64,000 nucleotides of DNA from Cellulomonas alba. GTDB lineage: Bacteria > Actinomycetota > Actinomycetes > Actinomycetales > Cellulomonadaceae. A program made the translations under genes and the position numbers. A model generated the notes under the pieces. It was not told the origin of the DNA. It did not search any database and saw only the letters and a program-made list of their open reading frames with translations. Every line of letters begins with the position of its first letter. The stretch's first letter is position 1. Positions 15,072 to 24,350 of the stretch are shown here, piece after piece. The stretch is taken from contig NZ_JAUCGQ010000001.1 in assembly GCF_030362835.1 (NCBI RefSeq), forward strand, positions 620,001 to 684,000, written 5' to 3'.

Positions 15072-16172
15072 TCAGCCGGCCGCCGTGAAGCCCGCCGCGC
15101 GTCGCGAGTCCGCGGGGCCCCACAGATCGGTCTTCACCTCGGCCCGCACGAGCGGGACGACCTCCTCCGCGAACCGGCGCAGCACGTCCTCCTGGTGCTC
15201 GGGCGCGAGCAGGTGGTTGATCGAGACGGACTGCAGGTCGTGCCCGAACGAGCCGTGGTAGTCGAGGATCTTCTCCGCGACGCGCTCGGGCGAGCCGACC
15301 AGCGCCGGCCCGCGCTCGACGGCGTCCTCGACTGTGCGGAAGCTCGGCGCCTTCCCGACCGCGTCGACGCCGTAGCCCCGGCGGGCCGCCGCGGCGACCT
15401 GGCCCTCGTAGATCGGGCGGTAGTGCTCGATCGCCTGCTCGGTGGTGTCGGCGAGGAACAGGCCGCCCGACCCGGCGCCGACGAACGCCTGCGCCGGGTC
15501 GTGCCCGTGCGCCGCGTACTGCTCGCGGTACCGGTCGATGAGCACCTGGTAGTTCTCGCGCGGCTGCAGCGCGTTCGCGCTGACGATCGGGTCGCCGTGG
15601 CGCGCCGCCAGGTCGACCGCGAACTGCGACGTCGCCGAGCCGTGCCAGATGCGGAACGGCCCGGCGAACGGGCGCGGCAGCGTGGTGGCGTGCTCGAGGG
15701 CGTGCCTGTGCCGGCCCTCCCACGTCACGTCCTCCTGCGACAGGAGGAGGCGCAGCAGCTCGTAGTTCTCCTGCAGGTACTCGTACTGCTTGTCGATGTC
15801 GAGCCCCAGCAGCGGGTACTGGAGCACCTCGTTGCCCTTGCCGATCACGATCTCGAGCCGGCCCCGGCTCAGCTGGTCGACCGTCGCGAGGTCCTCGGCG
15901 ACGCGGATCGGGTCGAGCAGCGACAGCACGGTGACGCCGGTCGACAGCAGGATCCGAGACGTGCGGGCGGCGATCGCCCCGAGGAGCACGGTGGGCGCCG
16001 ACGAGAGCACCTCGCCCGCGTGCCGCTCCCCCACCGCGAACGAGTCGAACCCGAGCTCCTCCGCGAGCACGGCGTGCTCGACCACCCGCGCGATCCGGTC
16101 GGCGGGCGGCACCGCCTCGCCCGTGACAGGGTGCGGCGGGTTGAAGACGATGTCGAGCAGCTGGAACCGCAC
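15072..16172 (-). CDS. Luciferase-like (LLM) flavin-dependent monooxygenase
   Basis: A 366-residue TIM-barrel monooxygenase of the bacterial luciferase superfamily. FAVGERHAGEVLSSAPTVLLGAIA, LLSTGVTVLSLLDPIRVAEDLATVDQLSRGRLEIVIGKG and RIWHGSATSQFAVDLAARHGDPI contain the usual FMN-contacting strands. LVGSPERVAEKILDYHGSFGHD is the C-terminal phosphate-binding segment. These enzymes use FMNH2 and oxygen. It is the last monooxygenase of the operon, 48 nt after the next LLM gene. Substrate unknown; context argues for a sulfur compound. Confidence 0.9.
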   Translation of the reverse strand: MRFQLLDIVFNPPHPVTGEAVPPADRIARVVEHAVLAEELGFDSFAVGERHAGEVLSSAPTVLLGAIAARTSRILLSTGVTVLSLLDPIRVAEDLATVDQLSRGRLEIVIGKGNEVLQYPLLGLDIDKQYEYLQENYELLRLLLSQEDVTWEGRHRHALEHATTLPRPFAGPFRIWHGSATSQFAVDLAARHGDPIVSANALQPRENYQVLIDRYREQYAAHGHDPAQAFVGAGSGGLFLADTTEQAIEHYRPIYEGQVAAAARRGYGVDAVGKAPSFRTVEDAVERGPALVGSPERVAEKILDYHGSFGHDLQSVSINHLLAPEHQEDVLRRFAEEVVPLVRAEVKTDLWGPADSRRAAGFTAAG

Positions 16173-16220
16173 GGGCGGGTCCCCTTTCCGGTGGGTGGGG
16201 TGTGGTGGGTTCGGCGGTGG

Positions 16221-17363
16221 TCAGGCGACGGCGGCCGCGGCCGGGGCGGCCTGGTTGGCGGCCCCCGCGTTCTCCGCGTCGCGCTGCGCGACCCCCTCGC
16301 GGACCAGCGGGATCACGTACCGCCCGAAGTCGATCGCGTCGTCGAGCAGGTCGTAGCCGCGCGCCGAGATGATGCTGACGCCGAGGTCGTAGTACGCGAG
16401 GAGCGCCTCGGCCACCTGCTCCGGCGTGCCGACCAGCGCGTTCGAGTTGCCCGCGCCGCCCGTCGCCTTGGCGGTCGCGGTCCAGAGCGCGGTGTCGAAC
16501 CGCTCGCCCTGCGCCGCGATCTCGAGCAGCCGCTGCGAGCCGGCGTTCTCCGGCCGGTCGATCGAGTGGCGACGGCTCAGCACGCCGCCCGCGGCCGCCT
16601 TGCGCGCCTCGATGCGGTCGAGCACGCGGTGCGCCTTCTCCCACGCGAGCTCCTCGGTCGGCGCGATGATCGGCCGGAAGGCCGCGTGGATGCGCGGCCT
16701 GGTGGTCCGCCCGGCGGCCGCCGCCTCCGCGTGCACGCGCTCGATCTGCTCGCGCGTGCGGTCGAGCGGCTCGCCCCAGACCGCGTAGATGTCGGCCTCG
16801 GCGGCACCCACCCGGAACGCGGCGTCGGACGAGCCGCCGAACGAGACGGTCGGCACGCGGCCGCCGAACGGCTTGGCGTCGAGCACGAAGTCGTCGAAGT
16901 CGTAGAACTGCCCGTGGTGGTCGAACGGCTCGGTGCTCGTCCAGGCACGCTTGACGATCTGGATGTACTCCTGGGTGCGCGCGTAGCGCTCGTCCTTCGT
17001 CAGCCGGTCGCCTTCCCGCGCCTGCTCGTGGTCGTTGCCACCCGTGATGAAGTGCACCGACAGCCGGCCCTGCGAGACCTGGTCGAGCGTCGCGAACGTC
17101 TTGGCGGCGAACGTCGGGTACGACACGTTCGGGCGGTGCGCGAGCAGGAGCTCGATCGTCTCCGTGCGCGCGGCGATCCAGCCCGCGAGCGCCGAGGGCT
17201 CGAGACCACCCGACCCGTAGGCGAACAGCACGCGCGTCCACCCGTTGTCCTCGTGGGCGCGGACGATCCGCTCGAGATAGCGCAGGTCGACGGGCGCGGT
17301 GGTGGGTGCGGTCGTCTCGGAGGCGTCGCTCGTGGTGGCGATGCCGAGGAACTCGACGGGCAT
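16221..17363 (-). CDS. SsuD-like FMNH2-dependent monooxygenase
   Basis: A 380-residue LLM enzyme closest in pattern to alkanesulfonate monooxygenase. LLLAHRPNVSYPTFAAKTFATLDQVSQGRLSVHFITGGNDHEQAREGD contains the SsuD-type HRP and HFITGG strand, and YDFDDFVLDAKPFG, PTVSFGGSSDAAFRVGAAEADIYAVWGEP and NALVGTPEQVAEALLAYYDLG follow. SsuD releases sulfite from alkanesulfonates. It starts with ATG 17363, 2 nt after the upstream GNAT stop, and ends in an Ala-rich tail. Exact substrate is uncertain. Confidence 0.88.
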   Translation of the reverse strand: MPVEFLGIATTSDASETTAPTTAPVDLRYLERIVRAHEDNGWTRVLFAYGSGGLEPSALAGWIAARTETIELLLAHRPNVSYPTFAAKTFATLDQVSQGRLSVHFITGGNDHEQAREGDRLTKDERYARTQEYIQIVKRAWTSTEPFDHHGQFYDFDDFVLDAKPFGGRVPTVSFGGSSDAAFRVGAAEADIYAVWGEPLDRTREQIERVHAEAAAAGRTTRPRIHAAFRPIIAPTEELAWEKAHRVLDRIEARKAAAGGVLSRRHSIDRPENAGSQRLLEIAAQGERFDTALWTATAKATGGAGNSNALVGTPEQVAEALLAYYDLGVSIISARGYDLLDDAIDFGRYVIPLVREGVAQRDAENAGAANQAAPAAAAVA

Positions 17364-17365
17364 GG

Positions 17366-17944
17366 TCAGGACTCCGTTCGGTGGTGGTTACGGTCGAGGT
17401 CGAGGTCGAGGCCGAAGGCGAGCAGGGTGCCGGCCTCGACCACGCGGGTCTCGCGCTCCGGCAGCCGCCGGAACCCGAGCGAGTGGTACAGGCGGTGCGC
17501 GCCGAGCATCTGCGGGCCGGAGTTCATGACGACGCGCGTCGCGCCGCGCTCCCGGCCGAGGGCGATCACGTGCTCGGTGAGCAGCCGGCCGATGCCGCGC
17601 CGGCGCGCGGCGGGGTCGACGCCGAGCAGGCGGAAGTCGAGCTCCCCGGGGAGCGCGAGCTCGGAGATGGTCCGGCCCGCGCGAGGCGTCGCCACCGTGC
17701 CGAGCAGCGCGTCCACGAAGTGGTCGACGGCGACCCAGACCTCGTGCTCGGCGGCGCGCTCGCGGACTGCGTGCAGCGACTCGCGGTACGTATCGCTGAG
17801 CACGTAGTCGGCGCCGTATGCGCGCTCGAGCAGGTCGCCCGCGGCGTCGTGCTCGCCCGGACGGACGAGCCGGACGACGACGACGGCAGGGGCGACCGAC
17901 CCGCCGGGGTCCGTCCGCGGTGCGACCTGCGCGGGCAGGCTCAC
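17366..17944 (-). CDS. GNAT N-acetyltransferase
   Basis: A 192-residue acetyltransferase. The core [42 protein letters not shown] holds the acetyl-CoA pyrophosphate-binding motif A (RRRGIG), followed by MLGAHRLYHSLGFRRLPER (motif B). The GTG start overlaps the rhodanese stop (GTGA). In the B. subtilis ytmI-type operon a GNAT enzyme N-acetylates S-modified cysteine before FMN-dependent C-S cleavage; the same step is a reasonable inference here. Confidence 0.88.
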   Translation of the reverse strand: MSLPAQVAPRTDPGGSVAPAVVVVRLVRPGEHDAAGDLLERAYGADYVLSDTYRESLHAVRERAAEHEVWVAVDHFVDALLGTVATPRAGRTISELALPGELDFRLLGVDPAARRRGIGRLLTEHVIALGRERGATRVVMNSGPQMLGAHRLYHSLGFRRLPERETRVVEAGTLLAFGLDLDLDRNHHRTES

Positions 17945-18372
17945 CGCGCCGCCTCGTCGCTCACCGGCTCGGGAGCCTCGAACGGCAGGCCGGCGTCGCG
18001 CCACGCGGGCGCCCCGCCGTCGACGTGCACGACGTTCGTGAACCCCTTCGCGCGCAGCGCGGCGGCGACGGGCCCGGACCCGCGCACCGAGCCGCAGACC
18101 ACGACGATCGGCGTGTCGAGCGACACGACCGGCTCGAGGCGCGCGGCCGATGCCAGGTCGAAGTCGCGGTCCACGGCGTAGCGGTCGACCACGCGTGCGC
18201 CGGGGATCGAGCCGGTGCGTGCGCGTCCCGCGGCGCTCCGGACGTCGACCAGCACCGCGCCCTGGGCGACGCGACCGGCGGCCTCGGCGGCCGTGACGGT
18301 CGGCGCGAGGGCCGCTGCCTCCTCGAGCGCGAGGTGCTCGGCCGGGGCGGTCGAGGTGGCGGGGTCGGACAT
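17941..18372 (-). CDS. Rhodanese-like sulfurtransferase
   Basis: A 143-residue single rhodanese domain. GAVLVDVRSAAGRARTGSIPGAR is the CH2A/entry motif. VVCGSVRGSGPVAAALRAKGFTNVVHVDGGAPAWRDAGLPFE contains the catalytic Cys93 and the C-terminal consensus. Such proteins carry persulfide sulfur, fitting a role in handling sulfur released by the monooxygenases. It sits between an LLM gene and a GNAT gene, overlapping the latter by 4 bp. The 72 bp upstream contain short GGTCGGT repeats. Confidence 0.92.
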   Translation of the reverse strand: MSDPATSTAPAEHLALEEAAALAPTVTAAEAAGRVAQGAVLVDVRSAAGRARTGSIPGARVVDRYAVDRDFDLASAARLEPVVSLDTPIVVVCGSVRGSGPVAAALRAKGFTNVVHVDGGAPAWRDAGLPFEAPEPVSDEAAR

Positions 18373-18387
18373 GGGGGTGCCTTCCTG

Positions 18388-18420
18388 TCGACGATCGGGT
18401 GGTCGGTGGTCGGTGGTCGG
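18388..18420. repeat. Short GGTCGGT tandem repeat
   Basis: GGTGGTCGGTGGTCGGTGG is a run of 7-bp units in the spacer between two operon genes. It is the only simple repeat in this operon; no function is evident. Confidence 0.4.
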
Positions 18421-18444
18421 TGCTCGGGGGCCGGCGAACCGGCG

Positions 18445-19647
18445 TCAGGACGCGCGGGCGGCCACCGGTCGCGCCTCGCGCGCAGCGGGCGCGAACCACG
18501 CCTGCGCGAGCAGCTCGAAGGACTGCCGGGTGGCGGCGGGGTCGTGGGTCTGCGTGGTGAGGAGCAGCTCGTCGGCGCCCGTCACCCGCTGGAGGGTCTC
18601 GAGCCGCCGCACCACGGTCGCCGGGCTCCCGACCACCCGCGTCTCGAGCCGGTCGCGCAGCAGCGCCTGCTCCTCGCCGCTGCGCTCGTCCCACGGCCGC
18701 GAGGAGCCGGGCCGCGGGTAGGCGACGGCGCCGCCGCCCTGGCGGATCGAGTGCACCCACGCGGCGAACCCGTCCGCCAGCCGCTGCGCCTCGTCGTCCG
18801 TGCCTGCCGCGAGCACGTCGGCCGAGACGACGACGTACGGCTCGGCGAGCACGCCCGGGCGGAACGCCGCGCGGTACGCGGCCACGGTCTCCAGCACGGT
18901 CGACGGGCTGACGTGGAAGTTCGCCGCGAGCGGCAGGCCGAGCTCCCCGGCCACCCGCGCGCTCTCGCCGCCGCTGCTCGCGAGCACCCACAGGTCGAGC
19001 TCCGCACGGTCGACCGGCGGGCTGACGAACGTGCGTCCCTCGTCGTCCAGCCGGCCGGCGAGCAGGTCGAGCACGACGCGGAGCTCGCGGCCGAAGTCGC
19101 CCGGCGCCCGGCCGGTCGCGAGCACGCGCGCCTGCGCGAGGAACCGCTCCCGGAGCTCGGAGTCGCCGAAGTCGAACGGCGGGCTCGCGGGTACGTGCAG
19201 GCCGTCGACGTCGCGCGCCGGCGTGGGTTCGCCGCGGCGCGCCGGCGCGCCCTGCGGCGGCGGCGTGAACGCGCGCCCCAGCCCGAGGTCCACGCGGCCC
19301 GGGAAGGCGGCGGCGATCGTCCCGAACTGCTCCGCCGCGACGAGCGGGCTCGTGGTGCTGAGCAGCACCGCACCGGAACCCACGCGGATCCGGCTCGTGC
19401 GGCCGGCCGCGAGCGCCGCGAGCACGGCCGGCGCTGCGGACGCGACGCCAGCTGCGAGGTGGTGCTCGGCGTACCAGACGCGCCGGTAGCCGAGGCGGTC
19501 CGCGGCGACGGCGAGATCGAGGCTCGCGCGGATCGCATCGCCGCCGGTCGCCCCCTCGGGGACGATCGCGAGGTCGAGGATCGAGAGCGGCACGCGCGCC
19601 GGCAGGCCCTCGGCGCTCGTCGGTGCGGTGGTCGTCAGGCTGGTCAT
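18445..19647 (-). CDS. MsnO8-type luciferase-like monooxygenase
   Basis: A 400-residue LLM oxidoreductase of the MsnO8 subgroup. PLSILDLAIVPEG at the N-terminus, WYAEHHLAAGVASAAPAVLAALAAGRTSRIRVGSG and PLVAAEQFGTIAAAFPGRVDLGLGRA are characteristic, as are LDLWVLASSGGESARVAGELGLPLAANFH and RVVGSPATVVRRLETLQ. The insertion around 140-185 is longer than usual. It lies 24 bp after the FAD oxidase gene. Flavin-dependent oxidation of a small organosulfur substrate is inferred from context. Confidence 0.88.
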   Translation of the reverse strand: MTSLTTTAPTSAEGLPARVPLSILDLAIVPEGATGGDAIRASLDLAVAADRLGYRRVWYAEHHLAAGVASAAPAVLAALAAGRTSRIRVGSGAVLLSTTSPLVAAEQFGTIAAAFPGRVDLGLGRAFTPPPQGAPARRGEPTPARDVDGLHVPASPPFDFGDSELRERFLAQARVLATGRAPGDFGRELRVVLDLLAGRLDDEGRTFVSPPVDRAELDLWVLASSGGESARVAGELGLPLAANFHVSPSTVLETVAAYRAAFRPGVLAEPYVVVSADVLAAGTDDEAQRLADGFAAWVHSIRQGGGAVAYPRPGSSRPWDERSGEEQALLRDRLETRVVGSPATVVRRLETLQRVTGADELLLTTQTHDPAATRQSFELLAQAWFAPAAREARPVAARAS

Positions 19648-19671
19648 CGGTCTCCTCGAGGTGGGGCGCGG

Positions 19672-20796
19672 CTACGCGGCGACGCGGGCGCGGCGCAGGG
19701 CGAAGCGGGGCAGGGTCGGGGCGTCGGGGTCGGTCGCGAGGTCCGCGAGCAGGCGGCCGACGGCCGGGACGAACTTGAAGCCGTGGCCGGAGAACCCGGC
19801 CGCGACCACGACACTCCCGACGCGGTCGATCACGAAGTCGTGGTCGGGCGTGCAGGTGTAGGTGCACGAGACCGGCTCGAGCACGTCGGGGTCCGCTCCG
19901 GGCAGCCACCGGTCGACGTAGGCGCGCAGCGCGTCGAGCTGGCCCGGCTCGGGGCGGAACGTGCGCCGGTCCGGGTCGGTGACCGGACCGACGGCGTGGA
20001 ACCCGACCTTGACGCCCTCGCCGGGCGCGGCCAGCCCGTAGGTACCGCTCGGCCAGCGGTGCGGCGCGGCCGGCAGGTGCGTGAACGCCGGCCAGCGGCT
20101 CGCGTCGACGCCCGGGCGCAGCGCGAAGTGCGCGGGCTGCTCCTGGGTCACGACGAGGGGCGGCAGCTCGACGAGGCCGTCGAGCACCTGCGCGCTCCAC
20201 GCCCCTGCGGCGACCACGACGCTGCGCGCCCGGACGCTGCCCCCGTCGGTGGCCACCACGACGTGGTCCGCGTGGGCCTCGATGGCGCGCACCGGCGACT
20301 CGTGCACGACCTGCGCGCCGCGCGCGACCGCGGCCGCCTGGAGGGCGGCGACCGCCCGGTCGGCGTGCAGCCGGCCGGCCGTCTCGGTCTCGACGAGCAC
20401 CCGTCCCTCGAACCGCAGTCCCGGCCAGCGCGCCTCGGCGTCCGCGGCGTCGAGCCACTCGAACGGCAGCCCGCGTCGGGCGAAGGCCGCGGCGATCGCG
20501 TCCAGGTCCGCGCGCCCGCGGCCGTGGCTCACTGCGCCGGTGATCGTGAGCAGGTGCTCGGACGTCTCGTCCTCGAGCCGCCGCCACAGGCGCAAGGCCT
20601 CGGCGGCGAGATCGAGGTAGTCGTCGGTCGCATAGCTGTTCCGGTAGATCCGGGACGAGCCGTGCGACGCGCCGTTGACGTGCCCCGGGCCGAAGCGCTC
20701 GAGCAGCAGCACGCTGCGCCCGCGCGCCGCGAGCCGCCACGCGGCGGCCGAGCCCATGGCACCGCCGCCGACGACGACGTGGTCGACGACCGTCAT
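19672..20796 (-). CDS. Sarcosine/N-methyltryptophan oxidase-type FAD oxidase
   Basis: A 374-residue FAD-dependent amine oxidase (DAO/GMC-like fold, MSOX/SolA subgroup). HVVVGGGAMGSAAAWRLA (6-23) is the FAD dinucleotide motif, and ERFGPGHVNGASHGSSRIYRNSY is typical of MSOX/SolA. Cys311 in SCTYTCTPDHDFVID corresponds to the cysteine that covalently binds FAD in sarcosine oxidase. It would oxidise an N-alkyl amino acid to imine with H2O2. GAGAGGAA precedes the ATG at 20796; the longer frame is a shadow. In a sulfur operon it may act on an N-substituted amino acid released by the other enzymes. Confidence 0.9.
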   Translation of the reverse strand: MTVVDHVVVGGGAMGSAAAWRLAARGRSVLLLERFGPGHVNGASHGSSRIYRNSYATDDYLDLAAEALRLWRRLEDETSEHLLTITGAVSHGRGRADLDAIAAAFARRGLPFEWLDAADAEARWPGLRFEGRVLVETETAGRLHADRAVAALQAAAVARGAQVVHESPVRAIEAHADHVVVATDGGSVRARSVVVAAGAWSAQVLDGLVELPPLVVTQEQPAHFALRPGVDASRWPAFTHLPAAPHRWPSGTYGLAAPGEGVKVGFHAVGPVTDPDRRTFRPEPGQLDALRAYVDRWLPGADPDVLEPVSCTYTCTPDHDFVIDRVGSVVVAAGFSGHGFKFVPAVGRLLADLATDPDAPTLPRFALRRARVAA

Positions 20797-20816
20797 CACG
20801 TTCCTCTCGTGGGTGC

Positions 20817-20852
20817 GCGGTGTCGCGCCCCGTGGTCGGGGCGCGGCACCGC
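20817..20852. terminator. Strong intercistronic hairpin after the binding-protein gene
   Basis: GCGGTGTCGCGCCCC and GGGGCGCGGCACCGC form a 15-bp stem with one mismatch and a GTGGTC loop. It lies between the substrate-binding protein (ends 20859) and the FAD oxidase (starts 20796) on the minus strand. It probably stabilises the transporter part of the mRNA or attenuates readthrough rather than ending the operon. Confidence 0.6.
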
Positions 20853-20858
20853 CCGTGG

Positions 20859-21863
20859 TCAGGACTTCGGAAGCCCGTGCGGGTTCGTCTCGGACTTCGC
20901 GATGCCCTCGGCCGTCAGCCCCCAGCGGTCGAGGACCTTGGCGTACGAGCCGTCGGCGATCGCGTGGTTGAGCGCCTCGGTGATGGCCGGCGCGAGCTCG
21001 TTGCCCTTCTTGGTGCCCACGGCGATCTGCGCGGTGTCGGGCCAGCCGCCGTTCAGGGTGCCGACCACGTGCAGCGCCGGGTCCGCCTTCGCCTTGTACG
21101 CCGCGGTCGCGTTCGGACCGAACGAGAGGTCGATGCGGCCGGACTGCAGCGCGAGGATCGTGTCGGGGTCGTTCTGGAAGTACTGGATGTCGACCGGCTT
21201 CAGGCCCGCCGCGCGGTTCTGCTTGTCCCAGGCGAGCAGGATCTTCTCCTGGTTGGTGCCCGAGCCGACGGCGACCGTCAGGCCCGCGACGTCCGCCGGC
21301 TTGGTGATGCTCGCGGGGACCTTGCTGTTGCCGACCTTGGCGAGCCAGCCGAGCTGGTCGTTGCGGTAGGACGAGAAGTCGATCGTCTCCTTGCGCTCCT
21401 CGGTGACGGTGACGTTGGAGATGACCGCGTCGACCTTCCCGGACGAGAGCGCGAGCGGCCAGTCCTCCCACGCGGTGACCTCGAGGTCGAGCTTCTTGCC
21501 CAGCGCGTCCGCGACGAGCTGGGCGATGTCCGGCTCGTTGCCGATCGGCGTCTTGTCGTCGTCCGCGAGGAACGCGAGCGGCGCGACGTAGGCGCTGACC
21601 GCGACGGCGAGCGTGTCCTTGTCCTTGAACGACGCCGGCAGCAGCGCGATCGCCGCGGGGTCCTGCGTGGTGTGCGGGCGGTCCTTCTGCGCCGCGTCGG
21701 TGTCGACCGAGAGGCCGGCCTTCGCGTTGTTCGTCTGCAGGTCGCTGCTGCCCTTGTCCGCGTCGGCCGCGGCCGAGGAGCAGGCCGCGAGCCCCGCGAG
21801 CAGCGGGAGGACGGCGGCAGCGGCAAGCAGCCTGCTGCGACGGTAGGCGGTCGTGCGGATCAT
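20859..21863 (-). CDS. ABC importer substrate-binding lipoprotein (family 3)
   Basis: A 334-residue extracellular solute-binding protein. The signal peptide ends in the lipobox LAGLAAC (lipidated Cys28). The mature part has the two-lobe SBP family 3 pattern: GNEPDIAQLVADALGKKLDLEVTAWEDWPLALSSGKVDAVISNVTVTEERKETIDFS, then DVAGLTVAVGSGTNQEKIL and GRIDLSFGPNATAAY. Family 3 proteins bind polar amino acids such as cystine, glutamine or histidine. Followed by the ATPase and permease genes, it defines a complete importer whose ligand should be an S-containing amino acid or derivative. Confidence 0.93.
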   Translation of the reverse strand: MIRTTAYRRSRLLAAAAVLPLLAGLAACSSAAADADKGSSDLQTNNAKAGLSVDTDAAQKDRPHTTQDPAAIALLPASFKDKDTLAVAVSAYVAPLAFLADDDKTPIGNEPDIAQLVADALGKKLDLEVTAWEDWPLALSSGKVDAVISNVTVTEERKETIDFSSYRNDQLGWLAKVGNSKVPASITKPADVAGLTVAVGSGTNQEKILLAWDKQNRAAGLKPVDIQYFQNDPDTILALQSGRIDLSFGPNATAAYKAKADPALHVVGTLNGGWPDTAQIAVGTKKGNELAPAITEALNHAIADGSYAKVLDRWGLTAEGIAKSETNPHGLPKS

Positions 21864-21917
21864 CGTGTCCCTCTCAGGGTGGTGGGTGATGCGGTGGTGG
21901 ACCGGCGGGTGCCGGGG

Positions 21918-22727
21918 TCAGAGGACCTTCTCGAGGAAGGCGCGGGTGCGGGCGTGCTGCGGGCGGTCGAGCACGTCGGCCGGAGGCCCCTGCTCGACGA
22001 TGCGGCCGGCGTCCATGAACACGACCTGGTCGGCGATCTCGCGCGCGAACCCGATCTCGTGGGTGACGACGAGCATCGTGGTGCCGCCGCGGGCGAGGTC
22101 CTTGATGACGTCGAGCACCTCGCCGACGAGCTCGGGGTCGAGCGCCGAGGTCGGCTCGTCGAAGAGCAGCACCTTCGGCCGGGTGGCCAGCGCCCGCGCG
22201 ATCGCGACCCGCTGCTGCTGCCCGCCCGAGAGCTGGCGCGGCCGCGCGTCCGCCTTGTCGGCGAGGCCCACCCGGGCCAGGAGTGCACGCGCCTCCGGCT
22301 CGACCTCGGACCGGCGCCTGCCCTGGGCCGAGACCGGCGCCTCGACCACGTTCTCGAGTGCCGTCAGGTGCGGGAACAGGTTGAAGCTCTGGAAGACGAA
22401 GCCGATCTGCGTGCGCTGCCGCAGGATCTGCTTCTCCTTGAGCTCGCGGAGCGTGTCGCCTCGCCGGGAGTAGCCGATCAGCGCGTCGTCGATGGCGACG
22501 AACCCGCGGTCGACCTTCTCGAGGTGGTTGATGACGCGCAGCAGCGTCGACTTGCCCGAGCCGGACGGCCCGATCACGACGGTGACCTCGCCGGGGCGGA
22601 TCTCGAGGTCGACGCCCGCGAGCACCTCGAGGGTGCCGTAGCTCTTGTGGACCCCGTGGACCTCGACGTGGCCGCCGGTCGCGGGAGCGACGGGCGCAGC
22701 AGCGGCCGGCGCGGTCGTGGCGCTCAC
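21918..22727 (-). CDS. Polar amino acid ABC transporter ATPase
   Basis: A 269-residue nucleotide-binding subunit: Walker [10 protein letters not shown] (53-61), Q-loop [18 protein letters not shown] (110-127), signature LSGGQQQR (166-173), Walker [15 protein letters not shown] (187 onward), and switch His in VVTHE. This is the GlnQ/HisP class. An Ala-rich 20-residue N-terminal extension precedes the ABC domain. GTG 22727 overlaps the permease stop (GTGA), so the subunits are translationally coupled. Confidence 0.95.
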   Translation of the reverse strand: MSATTAPAAAAPVAPATGGHVEVHGVHKSYGTLEVLAGVDLEIRPGEVTVVIGPSGSGKSTLLRVINHLEKVDRGFVAIDDALIGYSRRGDTLRELKEKQILRQRTQIGFVFQSFNLFPHLTALENVVEAPVSAQGRRRSEVEPEARALLARVGLADKADARPRQLSGGQQQRVAIARALATRPKVLLFDEPTSALDPELVGEVLDVIKDLARGGTTMLVVTHEIGFAREIADQVVFMDAGRIVEQGPPADVLDRPQHARTRAFLEKVL

Positions 22728-23791
22728 AGCGCGCCGCCGATCTCGCGTCGGGTCGACCGGGCGGTGCGCGTCAGGTGGCCGCGGGCGCGGTTCCCGGCGG
22801 CCCAGCCGGCGGGGACGGGCCGGCCGCGCAGCTGCGCCCACCCGACCTGCACGGCCCAGCGGGCCTTCTGCAGCGGCGTCGGGGGCAGGATGCGCAGCGC
22901 GCCCCGGGCGTAGTACCGCTCGAGGTAGAACTGCACGACCGTGAGCAGCGTCGTCAGGATCAGGTACCAGATGCCCGCCACGAGCAGCAGCGCGACGACC
23001 TTGAGGTTGCGGCCGTAGATGACGCCCACCGTGTAGAACAGCTCGCCGTACGCGAGCACGTACACGACCGACGTGCCCTTGAGCAGGCCGATGATCTCGT
23101 TGACCGACGTCGGCACGATCGTCCGCATGGCCTGCGGCAGCACGATCCGCCACTGCTGGCGGGCGCGCGGGATGCCGAGCGCCGCGGCGGCCTCGTGCTG
23201 TCCCTGGTCGACGCCGAGGATGCCCGCCCGCACGATCTCCGACGAGTACGCGGCCTGCGAGAGCCCGAGGCCGAGGATCGCCGCGCCGAACTTGCCGACG
23301 ATCGAGCTCGTCTCGAGGTGCGCGAACCCGGGCCCGAACGGGACGCCGACCGTCAGCGCCGGGTAGAGGTACGCGAGGTTGTACCAGAGCAGCAGCTGCA
23401 GGATCAGCGGCACCGAGCGGAACACCCAGACGTAGAGCCACGCGACCGACTGCAGCAGCGGCGAGCGCGACAGCCGCATGAGCGCGAGCACCGTGCCGAG
23501 CCCGAACCCGACCGCCGCGGCCGCGGCCGTCAGCCGCACGGTGCCCCAGACGCCCTCGAGGATCGACGGCCACGTCAGGTACTTCGCGACGACCGCCCAG
23601 TCCCAGTGCGGGTTGGTGGCGAGCGAGTGGACCACCATGGCGAGCAGCACGGCGACGACGCCGGTGGCCAGCCACCGGCCCGGGTGACGGGCCGGCAGCA
23701 CGCGCAGGCCCTCGAGCTCCGTGCGGCGGGTGCCGCCGGCGGTCGCCGCCTGCGGCGCGGTGCGCGCGGGCGGCAGGGAGACGGTCGTCAT
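22724..23791 (-). CDS. Polar amino acid ABC transporter permease
   Basis: A 355-residue HisM/GlnP-type permease, longer than the usual 220-260 residues because of an N-terminal extension (one extra helix near 42-60) and a basic C-terminal tail. The transport core begins near [25 protein letters not shown]. The EAA loop is [28 protein letters not shown], followed by [17 protein letters not shown] single permease gene implies a homodimer. The ATG at 23791 lies 7 nt after the GNAT stop. Confidence 0.93.
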   Translation of the reverse strand: MTTVSLPPARTAPQAATAGGTRRTELEGLRVLPARHPGRWLATGVVAVLLAMVVHSLATNPHWDWAVVAKYLTWPSILEGVWGTVRLTAAAAAVGFGLGTVLALMRLSRSPLLQSVAWLYVWVFRSVPLILQLLLWYNLAYLYPALTVGVPFGPGFAHLETSSIVGKFGAAILGLGLSQAAYSSEIVRAGILGVDQGQHEAAAALGIPRARQQWRIVLPQAMRTIVPTSVNEIIGLLKGTSVVYVLAYGELFYTVGVIYGRNLKVVALLLVAGIWYLILTTLLTVVQFYLERYYARGALRILPPTPLQKARWAVQVGWAQLRGRPVPAGWAAGNRARGHLTRTARSTRREIGGAL

Positions 23792-23798
23792 GGTGTCC

Positions 23799-24350
23799 TC
23801 ACAGCCACTTCTCGAAGGGCAGGGGGCCGGTCGGCTCCTGCGTGGGGTCGAACAGAGGCGTGTAGCCCGAGGCGAGGTAGAGGCCGACCGCCTCGGGCTG
23901 GCGCGGGCCGGTCGTCAGGTAGAGCCGCGGGTAGCCGGCCGCTGCGGCGCGCGCCTCGAGCTCCGCGAGCGTCCGCCGCGCGAGGCCCTGGCGGCGGTGC
24001 GCGGACGAGGTCCAGATCCGCTTGAGCTCGGCGGTCGGCACCGTCGGCACGCCGCCCGCGTCGCGCACGTCGGCGCGGCGCAGCAGCGCGGCGTCGCCCA
24101 GCTCGGGCTCGGTGCGCCGCTGGAACGCTCCACCGGCCACCGCGACGCCGTCGAGCAGCAGAAGCACGAGGTCGCCGTGCGGCGCCGCGAGCTCGTGCGC
24201 CGGGTACGCCTCCATCTCGGCCTGCAGGTCCGCCGCGTCGAGCAGGTCGCGGTACCGGGTGGCGTACTCGTGCGCGAGCTCGGTGAGCAGCGGCTGGACG
24301 AGCGGGTCGTCGAGCGCGACGGACCGCACCTCGAGCGTCGACGTGGTCAC
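23799..24350 (-). CDS. GNAT N-acetyltransferase with PEGA-type C-terminus
   Basis: A 183-residue acetyltransferase. AELKRIWTSSAHRRQGLARRTLAELEARAAAAGYPRLYLTTGPRQPEAVGLYLASGYTPLFDP contains the acetyl-CoA loop (RRQGLA) and the C-terminal GYTPLFDP seen in the small actinobacterial GNAT group. A loop of about 20 residues (LLRRADVRDAGGVPTVP) is inserted before motif A. GTG 24350 overlaps the DUF1684 stop. It is the second acetyltransferase of the operon, encoded next to the importer, so it could modify the imported compound. Confidence 0.87.
   Translation of the reverse strand: MTTSTLEVRSVALDDPLVQPLLTELAHEYATRYRDLLDAADLQAEMEAYPAHELAAPHGDLVLLLLDGVAVAGGAFQRRTEPELGDAALLRRADVRDAGGVPTVPTAELKRIWTSSAHRRQGLARRTLAELEARAAAAGYPRLYLTTGPRQPEAVGLYLASGYTPLFDPTQEPTGPLPFEKWL

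Noticed and set aside
14469..21369. Very long open frames on the plus strand (over 1100 codons each) opposite the sulfur operon
   Set aside because: They are Arg/Glu-rich antisense shadows of the minus-strand genes, which have clear domains, overlaps and ribosome sites.
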